From positions 16,885,547-16,949,546 of the forward strand of contig NW_024037058.1 in NCBI RefSeq assembly GCF_015706575.1: DNA of 64,000 nucleotides, in the 5' to 3' direction. This document shows positions 37,601 to 48,400 of this stretch, one piece after another. Source of the DNA: Patiria miniata. Its lineage: Eukaryota > Echinodermata > Asteroidea > Valvatida > Asterinidae. The translations under genes and the position numbers were made by a program. The notes under the pieces are model-generated. The model had not been told where the DNA came from. It ran no database searches and saw nothing but the letters and a program-made list of their open reading frames with translations. Position 1 is the first letter of the stretch. Every line of letters starts with the position of its first letter.

Positions 37601-39762
37601 GGGATGCATTTGATAGCAACCTGCAAAACGGACAAAAATTTATTTGAAAAAAAAAAAATTATTATTGACAGTTTGACACCCTACAAATAATTAATTTATA
37701 TCTACCCAGTATATTTAACAAAAATATTGTGTTAAACTTTTACCTGATGACAATTATTCATGGCAAAACACATCAAATTCAGCGAATATGTAAGGGAAAA
37801 TGGACTTAAAAAAACAGTTTTGCTATCAAAACAATTTAATCTGTAAAATAGGATTGTGTGCATCTCCAGGCTATTTTAATTTAACATTTTTAGGGTGATT
37901 TGTTTTCTATAAATTCTTGTCATACAATCTTTATTATCAACATTGTGTGCAGATATTTTACCCATTTCCGATCGTTTTCTAGACTAAATATCTGTTGCAA
38001 GGGATGGATTTAAAGGTATCCATTTCAAGCTGACCCAAACATCATGTTGAAGGATAAAACCCACAACAACACAACATCGATTTTATTTCATTTTCCAAAA
38101 GCTGACCGTGAATGGGATTACACCTCACTAGGAATCAATGCACACAGACCTTCAAATAGTCTTTACATCAGTGGCATGTGGCATGTCTGGCTATTGTTCA
38201 AACCAGAGGCCATTTGGTATCTATTGTGATTGTGTTCTAACTCCACCTGTTCAGCATAGCTCCTGGGGTTGCTACAACCACAGATACACCTGTACACACT
38301 TGTCTCAGAGTCTGGGTTGCCACAGCTGAACAATGGGCCAGATATGCTTGGTATGCAGGGGATAGATAATAAGATTGACAGGGTCCTTATGAAACCTTGG
38401 AAGACATCCTGTTTAATGGGGCATGGAGAGGAGGGAACGAGGCAGATGTTTCTATCCAAAGGGATTTTTCACACTTGATCAACAGGGATGGTTTGGCAGG
38501 AATGTACCCACTGTGTATGTAACCATGGCAAGAAGTGGGGGTGATGAGGGGTCTGTAGTGGTGTTGGTTTTTCCCTTCAATAAGAAGAATTTCTTTAAGA
38601 TTTATTTAAGTGGACTTCTTCTTTTATTAACAAAGCATGCTTGCATTCCTTAGACCAACACTTCACTGTGTCTAAAAAAATATTGCACAACATCTGCAAA
38701 CAGATGCAAATTTAACAAGCATCTGGAATTTTGCACGAATTCCTTAATTTAATGCAGATTCCAAATGCTACTTAAAGAATAAGATGCATTTACACTTAAC
38801 AAGGCGAAGGACGAACTGATTTGCATGATCTCTAAAGATGATGTCCATCGGGAAAAAATAATTATTCCTATCCTAGCTAGTGGTACATCATGTAGAGGCT
38901 ACAAAGTACAAACAATTTTTAAATTCGACAAATGTTCAACTTATAAATTTTTAAATTCAAGAAAAATTACAATTATTATTTAAAAAAATTGAACTTGATT
39001 TAAGTTGATAAATCATAGATAGAGCACTTTCATGAACGTGCACACAAAAGTTTATTGTGCATTCCGAGGTTGTGGAAATAATTTAAATGATTAAGTAAGT
39101 CAGATATTTAAAGACAAATTTGATCATGAATGCTCACTGCAAAATTTGTTAAAGAAATCAGCAATATGACAAACAGGACAAAGAAATAGAAATTGAAGCA
39201 AAGCTCAAATGTCAAACCTTTAATATAAGGCATGTAAGGTGCAATCATGGTGTAAAAATCTAACAAGAATTTAAAATTAAAAATAATAATTTAATTCTGA
39301 ATGTAATTATGGTTAAAAATTACAATTACAAACAATTCACGTTAATATTACTACAAAGACATAGGCCTACAACTACCTGAAGTTAGGTTTTTATGTACAA
39401 CTGAAAAATTGAAGGCGTCAGCTGGATCAAAATAAAAACAAACTTAATTTATTTATTTATTTTAAATTAAGGGAAAAACATCTCACCTCCTCCTTGGTAT
39501 CTAGCTGAACAGCCAGCTTGACTTTCCCGTAGGTACCACTTCCCAGCGTCCGCACAAACTCAAACCGGTGGCTCAGCTTGTGACGGTGTCGGTGCCGGAT
39601 AGTAGAGGCGGGGCCAACCTCTCGCCTCCTACTCATCTTCTTGATGCTGCTGCTCCGCGCCGAGGAGGATGCTGAGGATGCGAATGAGGCAGGACAGGGG
39701 GAGTGTTCTCCATCCGACCCTGACGAAGCAGCCGATGAGATAGAATCATCTGATCCTGCCAT
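16646..39762 (-). CDS. NUAK1: NUAK-family SNF1/AMPK-related kinase
   Basis: NUAK kinases are Ser/Thr kinases activated by LKB1 that control adhesion and myosin phosphatase. Seven exons join in phase: 39487-39762, 37500-37620, 25764-25912, 25275-25340, 19655-19774, 18280-18412 and 16646-17712, giving 643 aa (human NUAK1 is 661). The start is the first ATG after an in-frame stop and has a good context (A at -3, G at +4). The kinase domain spans residues 68-317: glycine loop GSGTYGKV (74-81), K96 in [12 protein letters not shown] (D189), DFG (207-209) and the LKB1 site T222 in [15 protein letters not shown]. The tail has KGILKK (GILK at 426-429), the PP1-binding motif, a degenerate SILKK (372-376), a DSGGDS degron-like site (434-439), and a C-terminus, [14 protein letters not shown], like that of human NUAK1. 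The Ser-rich N-terminal extension (residues 7-40) is unusual. NUAK1 versus NUAK2 is not resolved; all kinase motifs are intact. Confidence 0.96.
17713..19654 (-). other. NUAK introns 5 and 6
   Basis: Intron 6 (17713-18279) and intron 5 (18413-19654) flank the exon encoding [14 protein letters not shown]. Nothing beyond scattered AT-rich sequence was recognised. Confidence 0.7.
22180..22290 (-). mobile_element. Possible tRNA-derived SINE head
   Basis: On the minus strand a B-box-like GGTTTGAATCCCAC lies at 22235-22248, preceded by a weak A-box-like stretch. No tail or second copy was identified, so this is tentative. Confidence 0.3.
24210..24550. mobile_element. MITE with TIR AGGCC..AAAGTCTCCGGTTTCTGGTATG, copy 2
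   Basis: The left end and internal sequence match the 3415-3785 copy closely, through GGAGTCCAGAGAGGCCACAT and GTGCAGCAGCAGGATTCCAG. The right end is shorter (ACCGGATACTTTT...GGGCCT), so part of the terminal repeat has decayed. Confidence 0.75.
25661..25731. repeat. G-rich tract beside NUAK exon 3 donor
   Basis: The plus strand is a (GT)n run followed by repeated GGGG blocks. It begins about 30 bases into NUAK intron 3 (donor at 25763). In the pre-mRNA it reads as C-rich; on the other strand it could form a G-quadruplex. Confidence 0.6.
28205..28500. repeat. Two-unit direct repeat, about 146 bp
   Basis: AATCCCTGGTTATCT followed by TGCAGGATCTG and GTTTGAGCA..CTAC occurs at 28215 and again at 28361. 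The units differ at many positions, so the duplication is old. Confidence 0.65.
30538..30690. repeat. Dispersed repeat, copy 2
   Basis: Partner of 2555-2750, same orientation. It keeps GCAGCTTGTGAAATATTGTC, AAACGCGCAAAATC and GGTTGTCTAAGGGG but has lost about 40 bases in the middle relative to copy 1. Confidence 0.7.
33098..33247. repeat. Imperfect inverted repeat with telomere-like core
   Basis: TATGTTCCGAC blocks on the left face GTCGGAACATAGG and GGAACATAGAG on the right. Between them is CCTAACCCTAACCCTAACC (about 33161-33179), roughly three CCCTAA units. Confidence 0.6.
34103..34252. repeat. 75-bp tandem duplication
   Basis: TTTTGTTTTTAATTGTCTTA and the following GGTCATAGTGTGTCAAAT occur at 34103 and 34178, with exact 75-bp spacing and very few differences, so this duplication is recent. 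Confidence 0.85.
35814..36775. mobile_element. TIR element, GGCCTTTTCACACT ends, non-autonomous
   Basis: The 962-bp element starts GGCCTTTTCACACTGTCC and ends GATAGTGTGAAAAGGCC, flanked on both sides by TA (35812-35813 and 36776-36777). Inside, AACCGTGTCGAA-, GATCCGTGT- and AACCCGG-type motifs recur in both orientations. The interior is much richer in CpG than the surrounding intron. No transposase frame was found. The family (Harbinger-like or mariner-like) is undecided. Confidence 0.75.
37621..39486 (-). other. NUAK intron 1
   Basis: A 1.9-kb AT-rich intron between the codons for LDTKEE and VAIK. No repeats or exons were recognised. Confidence 0.7.
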
Positions 39763-40744
39763 CCTCCAATTGGAATGTTTCTCAAGTTCAATATTGCCTG
39801 AAAATGTACTACTTTTTTTTCGGAGACCACTTAGTCTTGCCCGAAATGATGCAGTCCGCGTATCCAAGCGATCAATTCAACAAAATGTGGTGCACCTGAT
39901 ACAGTGGTAGTGTTTGAAGTAAACATTCATTGTCTGCTCACAGGTGTGTTCGCGAGAAAATGAGAAGAACAAATGCCGATCACCAACCACATCATGTCTG
40001 TATTTAAGTGACGTAAATTTAGCACGACCATCTAGCGAAATATTCAGTCCTTCCTGCACTTCGGATATCGATCTATGCATGCATGTATCCGTGCCAGCTT
40101 TTGATTCTAGCGATCATTTTCCGGCCGGCTCGAGCTGTCTGGCTAGGCACAAACACACGGTCAGCCTTCAATCTAGCCCCGCCTAGCCTTGGCATAAAGA
40201 ACGTAAACAAAAGATCTGGAGTTTCCGATTGGCTAGATTCTAGTCGGTGACATGATCCGATTCGTACAGTACAAAGATCGCGTACGTACATGTACGTACG
40301 TACGCTCAGCACGAAAGATGCTCTGCGATTATCCGTGTGCATGTGGTAGTGGATGAAATCGCAAATGAGTAGAACGGTCAAGATGAAGCCCGCCCTCTTT
40401 GCCTGGGAAGTAGACACAGCGGTAACATTTTCAGCGAAAGGGGGCGCAATATTTTTCAAGCAGCCACGTCCCACGGGCATTGTTTTAGTCCCCTTTTCCC
40501 ATACCTGTCTTCTTTTTCACTAGCACTGTGCACCGTGCACACGGCCGGAGAGGGGCACAGAGGTGGAACTCGGACACGGTATCAAATATATCACGAAAAA
40601 TAGGGGGAAATGGGGGAGGGGATTAAAACTTGATAGACCCACCACTGACGCCATGCATGCAGGCTGGCTTCTAGTTCTACGGAGAGATCGAGACTGAATA
40701 TGGTCGGGCCCACTTTATAACTTAATGGGCTCATACGATGTAAT
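39763..40744 (-). promoter_or_regulatory. NUAK 5' flank: probable 5' UTR and promoter
   Basis: The first in-frame ATG is at 39762 and an in-frame stop lies upstream at 39877-39879, so the 5' UTR extends into this region. A TGACGTAA half-CRE is at about 40008-40015. A perfect 20-bp palindrome, CGTACGTACATGTACGTACG, is at 40281-40300. No TATA box could be assigned, and the transcription start is unknown. Confidence 0.4.
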
Positions 40745-41385
40745 TCTTTCAATGCAACCCTTGAAACTGCACCTTTGTGTCCAAAGTTAACCATTTTTCA
40801 ATTTCGTTTTGCCGTTGTTAAGGGTATTTTTTGTACCTTTTGTGGTTTTTTTTTTAATGCTAATGCGAATTTCCAAAGTCATGAACAAAAGATAAGAGTG
40901 ATGTCAATTCAGCTCAGCTCGCTAACTCAGCGCTGATTAGGCTGCACTGCTAGCAGACCAAAAAAACTCAATGTTGCAGCTATTTCAGCACCAAAAGCTG
41001 CTAGAATATTATTGGATATTTTGCTGTCGTGGATTTTCTTTCTTTGGTGATTCGTTGTTGTGTCAGTAGTGTACATGGCCGGCAGTAAGCCAATGAGCAA
41101 ACCTTTTTCACAAATGTTTTCAAGGAACAAATTTTCGGGTTCAAAACTTGAACCGAAAACCCCTAAACTGAACAGTGTCTTCCGATCCTGCCTGCCTTTG
41201 GAATTACGTCACAGCAACAACACCCTCAGTTGTCCGGAAAAGCATGGAAAATATTGTAATGTTACATAAGTGCATTTTTCAATAAAATTAACCAAAGAGA
41301 GATGTCCAAGACTTTTCATACATTGAAGAGGAGTAGAAAGTTGCACAAAATTTGTCCCGAAGAAAAATTCATCTCATATTCACCG
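40745..41385. repeat. Dispersed repeat, copy B
   Basis: Homologous and colinear to 12466-13015, same orientation. It has an insertion near 40910-40950 and several small indels relative to copy A. Confidence 0.75.
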
Positions 41386-42732
41386 TTGCAGGAAATTGGG
41401 GGTCGGCCCCCTTTTCCGTAGGGGGGGGGGGGGGCATATCTATGCACTATGCAGGGTCATATTTTCAAGCAATAAAAGAAGCCTTTTTTCTTCTTTTCTT
41501 AATTCTTATCGGGCATATGCCTTAGTTTCACTCCTAGATGTCAGGCTTTCGAGATCAGAACTTCTGTTGTTACTAATTTTGCATTGCATATCGATACACC
41601 TCTGATCTGTAATATCCATAGAGCTATATTTAATATAGCTCTATGGTAATATCTGATCGGACTGAGCCCCCCCCCCCAAAAAAAAACCCCAACCCACTAA
41701 ACTAAACGCCTTATTACCAGCCACGCCACTTTTTCTCCAACCATGGAGCTCCAGTCCAACATGCATGATTCCAGTCCAATATGATTCCTTCCTGAACTTT
41801 CCTTCTGATGGTTTTATTGAAAACACAACCTATCCGTCCAGCAAGTCTCGATCTTTTTTCAATCCGCTCATTTTACAAAATTATTAATGGTCGATTTTGT
41901 TTTTAAAAAAATGATTCTCCTATTTATCGCAAATATATGGAATGGTTGTGAGTGTTTTGTGTTTCGACCACAAGCCCTTGCGAAGAAGTTTAGAAGTTTT
42001 ATTGATCTCCTTACATTTAAAAAAAAAAATTCATTCAGTGTTTCTCAGTATTTTCTGATGGCGCTTACGCGCCGCGCCGCGCCGGCGCCGCGCCTGAGCT
42101 CTCCGAACTCAAACACGTCGAGGCACGGCAGCTTGAACCAGGAAGATGCAACGGCTATTTTATGTTCTCAAACTCTCAAGCAGTAAATTGTCGTAAACAA
42201 ATACAAGCATGACCCGACAAGTTGCCGAGCCGGTTGAACGTTCTCACCTCCTATTGGTCAGTTGTATGATTGAACTGAATGTTCATTTTGTGAGTGGATG
42301 AGGTCGAAGTACCTGTCTAGTCTTGTCGTGTAATATAAGTCGTTTTGTTTGTAGTAAAGGAAGTGAAAATCGTATAAATTAGGACGCTAAACCGCGGACT
42401 TTGCTCTCAACACCGCGTCTGATCCAAACTGATAGTGCTGGTTGTACTGCTGTGGTACGATTTGTGCACATGTGTTTCAGTGTAAACTAAATGTGGGTGG
42501 GGCGTAAACAACCGGGTACGTACGCACGCGTGAGCTGAATTCTTGCCAGGAAAAAGATTCTGCGGAAACATTGAACATCGCATGATCCTGGTTAAACCAG
42601 ACGTATGAGGCTTTAAATTTGCTTATTTAATTAAGGTAAGTTTTCTACCTGGTTGTGGATCACGAACATGTGAAGTAGGGCCACAAAGTTCTCGTAATCT
42701 CATGTTTTGACGCTATTTTAATGCAGCATTGC
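41386..42732. other. Intergenic, NUAK/PARP3 divergent space
   Basis: Holds a G run at about 41421, a perfect AT-rich palindrome at 41616-41646, a C run at about 41669 and a short GC-rich block of GCGCC repeats at 42061-42097. No gene was recognised. Confidence 0.5.
41616..41646. repeat. Perfect 31-base palindrome
   Basis: CCATAGAGCTATATT, one T, then the exact inverse AATATAGCTCTATGG. Half-sites of the same sequence occur at about 53258 (CCATAGAGCTATATTAAAT) and about 4512 (CCATAGCTCTATAA), which suggests remnants of a short MITE. Confidence 0.8.
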
Positions 42733-42734
42733 TA

Positions 42735-43724
42735 GCTTGAGTAACTCCGTCACGCCCCAACTATCGCATCGGTCCCAACTATAGTTGGGACTGTCCCAAC
42801 TATAGTGCGGCAGTTGGGTCGGCCCAACTATAGTTAGGACTGGAGTTGCGCCGGATGCTTCATGCTTGATAGATCTTGTTGGATTAAATGTTCCGTGGCG
42901 CTGGCACCGTGTATTCGTCGTGCATGCATGCCGCAAGGCTGGCCGGTCACGTGGCACTGCCTAGTTGGATGAGTTGTCCAGCTGCTGGGTTGATTGTCCA
43001 GCAACATTTTGCAAAATTCAAAGATTGCCATGGCCGGCCAACTAGTATAGATGGGCCCCACCCATAGCTAATGTCAAAGGTCCCAAGTAAAGTCGGACAG
43101 TATGTAACAGAGCTGTAGGGAATGTTTTATAGTCGTCGTACATCAATGTAAACTATAGTTGGGACCGCCAAATAAAAATATTGCGGTGGCCCAACTACAG
43201 ATGGTCCCCACCCATAGATAATTTCATTGGTCCCAAGTAAAGTCAGATGTGTATTAGAGTTGTAGGGAATGTTTTATAATCGTACAACAATGTACACTAT
43301 AGTTGGGACCGCAAAATAAAAAGATTGGAGTGGCCCAACTATAGATTCGCCCCATCAATAACTAATTTCAGTGGTCCCCAGTACAGTCAGACGTGTATCA
43401 GAGCTGAAGGGAACGTTTTACAGTTGTACATCAATGTAAACTATAGTTGGGACACCGCAAAATAAAAAGATCGGAGTGGCCCAACTATAGATGGGCCAGC
43501 CCAACAATGGAACTTACAGTTGGGACCGTCCCAACTATAGTTGGGCCTGTCCCAACTATAGTTGGGACGGTCCCAACTGTAGTTGGACCAGCCCAACTGT
43601 GGAACTACAGTTGGGACAGGCCCAACTATAGTTGGGACAGGCCCAACTATAGTTGGGACCGATGCGATAGTTGGGGCGTGACAACTCCAGGGGAGTACGT
43701 TATTCAAGCTAGAGTTACTCAAGC
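42735..43724. mobile_element. TIR element built from CCCAACTATAGTTGGG palindromes
   Basis: The ends are GCTTGAGTAACTC and its inverse, flanked by TA (42733-42734 and 43725-43726). Subterminally both arms carry GCCCCAACTATCGCATCGG and then palindromes CCCAACTATAGTTGGG. Between 43020 and 43480 there are three tandem units of about 150 bp, each with CAAGTAAAGTCAGA-like and GGGACCGCAAAATAAAAAGA-like blocks. Frames reading Val-Pro-Thr-Ile-Val-Gly on both strands are by-products of the repeat. No transposase. Confidence 0.75.
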
Positions 43725-43802
43725 TACAGCATGCAGTGTCTGGGGGGAAACCAATGGCTGACATTCACTACCTTGTTGAACCCCGCAGATCCCCATAGCT
43801 CT

Positions 43803-44752
43803 TAGTCTGAGTATCACCCGTTTTCTACGCGGAGCCCTATCTCTCTGGTAAAACGTCTGACATCTCCTGACGACATATGATGTGACATGCAAATTTATGC
43901 AAGCCGTGCACCAGCCAATTGGAGTCGACTTTACTAAATCCAACACGTCATTTCATTCCCAAATCAGGACTAACGCTGTGATTGGTGAATTTGAATGCAG
44001 GGTTTATTTGTCGCACGCCGTGACTTTTTTTTTTATCCATGTATGACGTGCAGCGGGTGAATGACCGAAGACCCGATAGGCCTATAGAAAGCGGCCACTG
44101 ATCTAGAAAATCAAGAGTCGGGGTCTTGCGTAATTAATCAGCAAATCTGTTCGTGCGTCATAGACCACGACATTCGTCGTGGTGTAATCATTACATAGAC
44201 TATATAGTTCTACTTCTAGGGGTAGGGAGTCAACAATGTGGGGATATATTTTACTTGATGATACACTCCCTTCATCATCCACATATTAAGTGTGACCAAA
44301 CATTGTGATCATCATTTTCCAATATTCCTGTATCATGTCAATGAATCCATTACAAAGGCGGATCCGTGGTAGTCTATCATGGCGAGAGCCACGGTCTATA
44401 AATTTGTGAACAGATTCGCTAATTAATTATGCAAGGCAACCGCATCTTGACCTCTAGATTTTGACCAATCAGCGGTCACTTTCTGTGTGGGGTCTTCGGC
44501 CATTCACCTTTGTCGCATCTAGACATTGATAAAAAAAAAACGTCAGACACTGCAAGTGCAACAAAGGATGTGTCACGTGGCTGTTGTTGAATTACAAAAC
44601 ACTGGATTCGACTTGACCTATCACAGTTTTTGGGAATGAAATGACATCACTGCGATTAGCCGGCACGCGGCTTGCATAAATCTACATGTCTAGACATATC
44701 AGACGTTATACAGGAGACTTGGTTCCATGGATAACGGGTGATACTCAGACTA
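43803..44752. mobile_element. Long inverted-repeat (foldback) element
   Basis: TAGTCTGAGTATCACCCGTT at the left faces its near-exact inverse at 44733-44752. Paired blocks continue inward: GCAAATTTATGCAAGCCG with CGGCTTGCATAAAT, CATTTCATTCCCAAA with TTTGGGAATGAAATGAC, CGAAGACCC with GGGTCTTCGGCC, and AATTAATCAGCAAATCTGTTC with its inverse. The centre is near 44265. Half-elements of the same family lie at 45060-45316 and 62216-62462. Confidence 0.75.
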
Positions 44753-45059
44753 GATCCCCAGTGGGGGTGGGGGAAATGACAGGGCCATGGTACCTCCCAA
44801 ACATGATTGATATAATACACATACTGAGTACTATAGTTCAACCGGACAGAAGTGAAGACAACTGTTTATATATTGATGTTACTCACCGGCCCTTGCCCTC
44901 GTTTTTTTTTAGAAATGTTAATTAATTAACAGAGCGTGCATGCTAAGCAAATTTACGAGATATCCAATTGGACGCATTTTCAATTATCGCGAAGAAGTAG
45001 AAGTAGAAATAAGAAAAAGGGAAACTTCGGCAGTGCCCCCTCATGTCAAATGAGCCTCC

Positions 45060-45316
45060 CCCTCCCAAATGATAGGTGAGCAGATTCGGCGATTATTATG
45101 CAAAACAAGACTGGATCTTAATACCTTGAGATTCTGAACATTAAGCGGGCGCCTGCTATTGGGTCTTCAGTAACCCGTAGTATTACAAAAACTTGTCAGC
45201 CAAATTGACCAATCAACAGCTTTGTCCACATTTCTGATCAAAATGACGCCACAATTCCATTAAAGTTGACGTTGGTTATGTAGAGGGCTCTGGTGGACAA
45301 CGGGTGATACTCTGAC
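45060..45316 (+). mobile_element. Half foldback element in PARP3 promoter region
   Basis: It shares GAGCAGATTCGGCGATTA, TATGCAAAACAAGA, TGGGTCTTC and ACGGGTGATACTCTGACTA with the right arm of 43803-44752. The same segment is present ahead of the second PARP3 copy at 62216-62462. Confidence 0.6.
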
Positions 45317-45388
45317 TACCCCACCCCACCACCTCTGAGTCTTATATGGAGATGTAAAATGCTGGCATAACATTTTGACCCTGTCACA

Positions 45389-45447
45389 TTTCTTGATTTC
45401 CTACAGACAGCTCCAGTTAAAAAACAGTTTCTGATCATCAACTCACC
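45389..45447 (+). promoter_or_regulatory. Splice acceptor and Kozak region ahead of PARP3 ATG
   Basis: A polypyrimidine tract and CTACAG end at 45406, followed by 41 bases of probable 5' UTR (ACAGCTCCAG...) and ACC before the ATG. The arrangement is preserved in the second copy (CTACAG ends at 62550). It implies that transcription starts in an upstream exon I could not locate. Confidence 0.55.
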
Positions 45448-48400
45448 ATGCCTCGTAAACGAAAAGCTGCAGCGGCCAAAGCTGGAGGCAAAAAGAAGAA
45501 AGTAGAGGACCCCCCCGCTACCGACAGCAAGACTGATATCAAGAAGAAAGTAGAGGCTCTCAAGACTGCGGAGAAGGGGAAAAAGAAGACCTACGTCGTG
45601 GATAGCTACTACTTTGGCTCTGGCGCTGTAAGCAAAACATCCGAGACATATTCTTGTTTGTTTCCAATAGCTCATACCCCCGTGATTAGATTAAATTTTA
45701 CCAGCATTGGATTGCTGGAGACTGATCTCAATCTCAAGTCAATATCAAACTGACTCAGGACGAATGCTTGTCAACTCGTACGCATGCCAATTCGTACACT
45801 AAACCAACTCGTATACGAGCCAACTTGTACGTAGGTCATCTCAGATTGTACTTCGGCAATAAAACGAGTGGAAGATTGCCTGTTGGTACATATATTATTT
45901 GTATAACACAAGCGAACCTGTGGCTACATCGTCCAACAACTAAAGTCTGTAATTTGAGAAGGTGTGATATAAATACGCAACGACTTTCTAGCTTTCTTCT
46001 CTCAGTGGGATATCAAATCGGATATAATCCATTTTTGCCATCCTGATTTTACTTCTATCAGCATCTCGATTTTGCTTTTTAAATCGCTAACCCGTTGCAC
46101 TCTGCCAGGCTGCATCCCCCCATCCCTGGTTGCGCCACTGTTAACGCTAACAGGTGACTTTTTCTGAACCGTATGTATCCTGTACATGTCACTGTTGCAA
46201 AATTATAAAGACAGCAGTGTGCTTTATCTGACAAGCACTTGGGCATCTATATTTTTGAAGTGAAGTGTTTGACTTTTGTTTTCATGTAATCAAATGATTT
46301 CACTTATTTTCTACATATGCGTATGAGTTGGCCTCGCATATTAGCTGGCTGGTGTACAAGTTGGCTCGAGTATAAGTTAGCTCCCTTATCTTGGAAAAGC
46401 TCAGGCTGCACATGTTTGTAAACTGAATGAAATGTTGTCAATGAAGAGTCTCTTTGTTTTTGCATTTGACGACATATTTATCATTTTTCGCCTTTGGTTT
46501 GATGCTCTGACAGGTGTACGAGGACTTTGATTGCATGCTGAACCAGACCAACATCTCGCAGAACAACAACAAATATTACGTCATCCAGTTGATACAATCT
46601 GGCAAAAATTACACTGTGTGGACTAGATGGGGTCGTGTTGTAAGTATTTCTAGTTTTTATGTTCATTGTTGGATCAGCTGAACATCGTTCTGTAGCAGGG
46701 GACCACAAAAGTTCAGGGCCCAATTTCACGGTGCTGGTAAGCACACAATTTTCTGCTAACAGAGCCGTCGTCTACTTCATGGAGACCATAAGCACAGCAA
46801 AAGGCACGCTTACTTCGGAGGAAAAATTTGCTTAACGTAGTGACGTAACAATATAAATCTCCATGCACGTGCGACCGTTAGCACGTCCGCGCCGTGAAAT
46901 AGCGCTTAAGGTTGGCAAATTTTTCTGCTATGCTAAACACAACTTTTCTGCTAACTGTTAAGCAGCGCCATGAAATTGGGCCCTGATCCTAAGGTGCAAA
47001 GTACCATGTTACCCCACCATTGCAGTAAGCAAGCGTTTGGCTAGCAACCACGTCATGAATTGTAGCGTAAAATGTTCACGTAAAATAACTGCAAATTCTT
47101 TATGGCATAATAGTCACTTCCTGTGCCGTGTACAGTTGGCATAATCATTCCGACCCAGCACTGGGAGTTGGCTGTGTGTTTTTCTCACAGTTTTTGCCAT
47201 CCCTCACAGTTTTGAAGGCTTGCCTTCTACTACTGCGCGCCACCGGTGACCTATACGATCATTGCCAACTACAATGGCGACGCTGAATTTCTGGTACCCA
47301 GACGAGAGATGAGAGAGTCCTATTAGACCAAAAAACTGCTCGCACAAGATGAACTGGCAAAATGTCTGTTTAGCTGTAACATGCACATGTTATGCTGGCG
47401 GACTGCGCAAGACGTGGCAGAGTTCCGTGACTGATGACATGCGACTGCTTGGAGTCAATGCGAGGGACGCGACGGACAGGGCCAAGTGGAGGAGAGCCAT
47501 AGGGAGAAAGCAGGCCAACCCAGAACAGACTGGACAACGGCCTTAAAACCGCCGATGATGATGATATTCATTCACTATCACAATGCACTCTCAGTGCAGA
47601 ATTTGACTTAACAGATCAGTTTTTGTTCAGAAAATATGAACATTTGGTTGGAAATTGTCCAGTGTCAAACAGTGGATCTTCCTTGCAGTGGCGTTGAGAT
47701 TCACTTGTTTCAATTTAATCCAGATCAATGAATTATGTTTACAAAACAAATTCAAATTTTTTTGCAGGGAGAGCCGGGAGCCAATCAGATGAACTCGTTT
47801 TCTGACGTCAGCCAGGCCATCAAAGCTTTTGAGAAGAAATTCCAGGACAAGACGCGCAACAAGTGGGATGAGCGGGCCAATTTCGCCCCAGTGGCCGGCA
47901 AGTACACGCTGATTGAGGTGGAGCAGAGCGAAGACGTGGAGGAAGACTTGAAGAAGGTGAGGCAAGAGTGGACTAAGTCTTGGTCCAAGAGTGGATTTAC
48001 TTTTGTCTCCCTACTGCAGATGGCCCCTATGATCTCTGGCAGGCGCGATCAAGCTCCTTTTGTGTTAGAGGGTGAATCAATTCAGGGCTGCCAACTGTGA
48101 GTAAGAGCCGAGAGTGAGTATTTGGCGATGGAGCTTGATCAGAACTAATGCAAGCGCGAAGCCGTATCAGCATGGGGTTCATTGCCCGCTAAAGGGCCTC
48201 GGAAAATTCTGGATTCTAGGCACTCTGTGGTGCGATCTGAGGCAATTTATACCCACCTTAAAAAAAAATTGAGCAAAAGATCATCATTTAAACATCGTTT
48301 TCGAGGGTTTTTTTAGCGTGGGAAATCCCTTGTGGGCATGAGAGTGTGAGAATAACCTGAAATACGTGAGTCTCAGCTCAGGGGGCTATGGCCCCCCCCT

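Larger units (their letters stand above)
44828..47580 (+). repeat. Segmental duplication, first copy (PARP3 5' part)
   Basis: Colinear with 61972-64000. Homology begins at TAGTTCAACC..ACAGAAGTGAAGACAACTG and runs through the promoter region, exon 1, intron 1, exon 2 and into intron 2. The window ends before the second copy does, so the right border is unknown. The offset between start codons is 17,142 bp. Confidence 0.85.

Noticed and set aside
39763-39867. Upstream extension of the NUAK protein (DTRTASFRARL...)
   Set aside because: That frame begins at TTG and has no ATG before an in-frame stop; the first ATG is at 39762.
40281-40300. Transcription-factor operator upstream of NUAK
   Set aside because: The 20-bp palindrome is made of simple GTAC steps and no factor is known to me for it; kept only as a note in the 5' flank entry.
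43441-43764. Overlapping Val-Pro-Thr-Ile-Val-Gly frames on both strands
   Set aside because: Frames are open because the palindromic repeat lacks stops; they are not genes.
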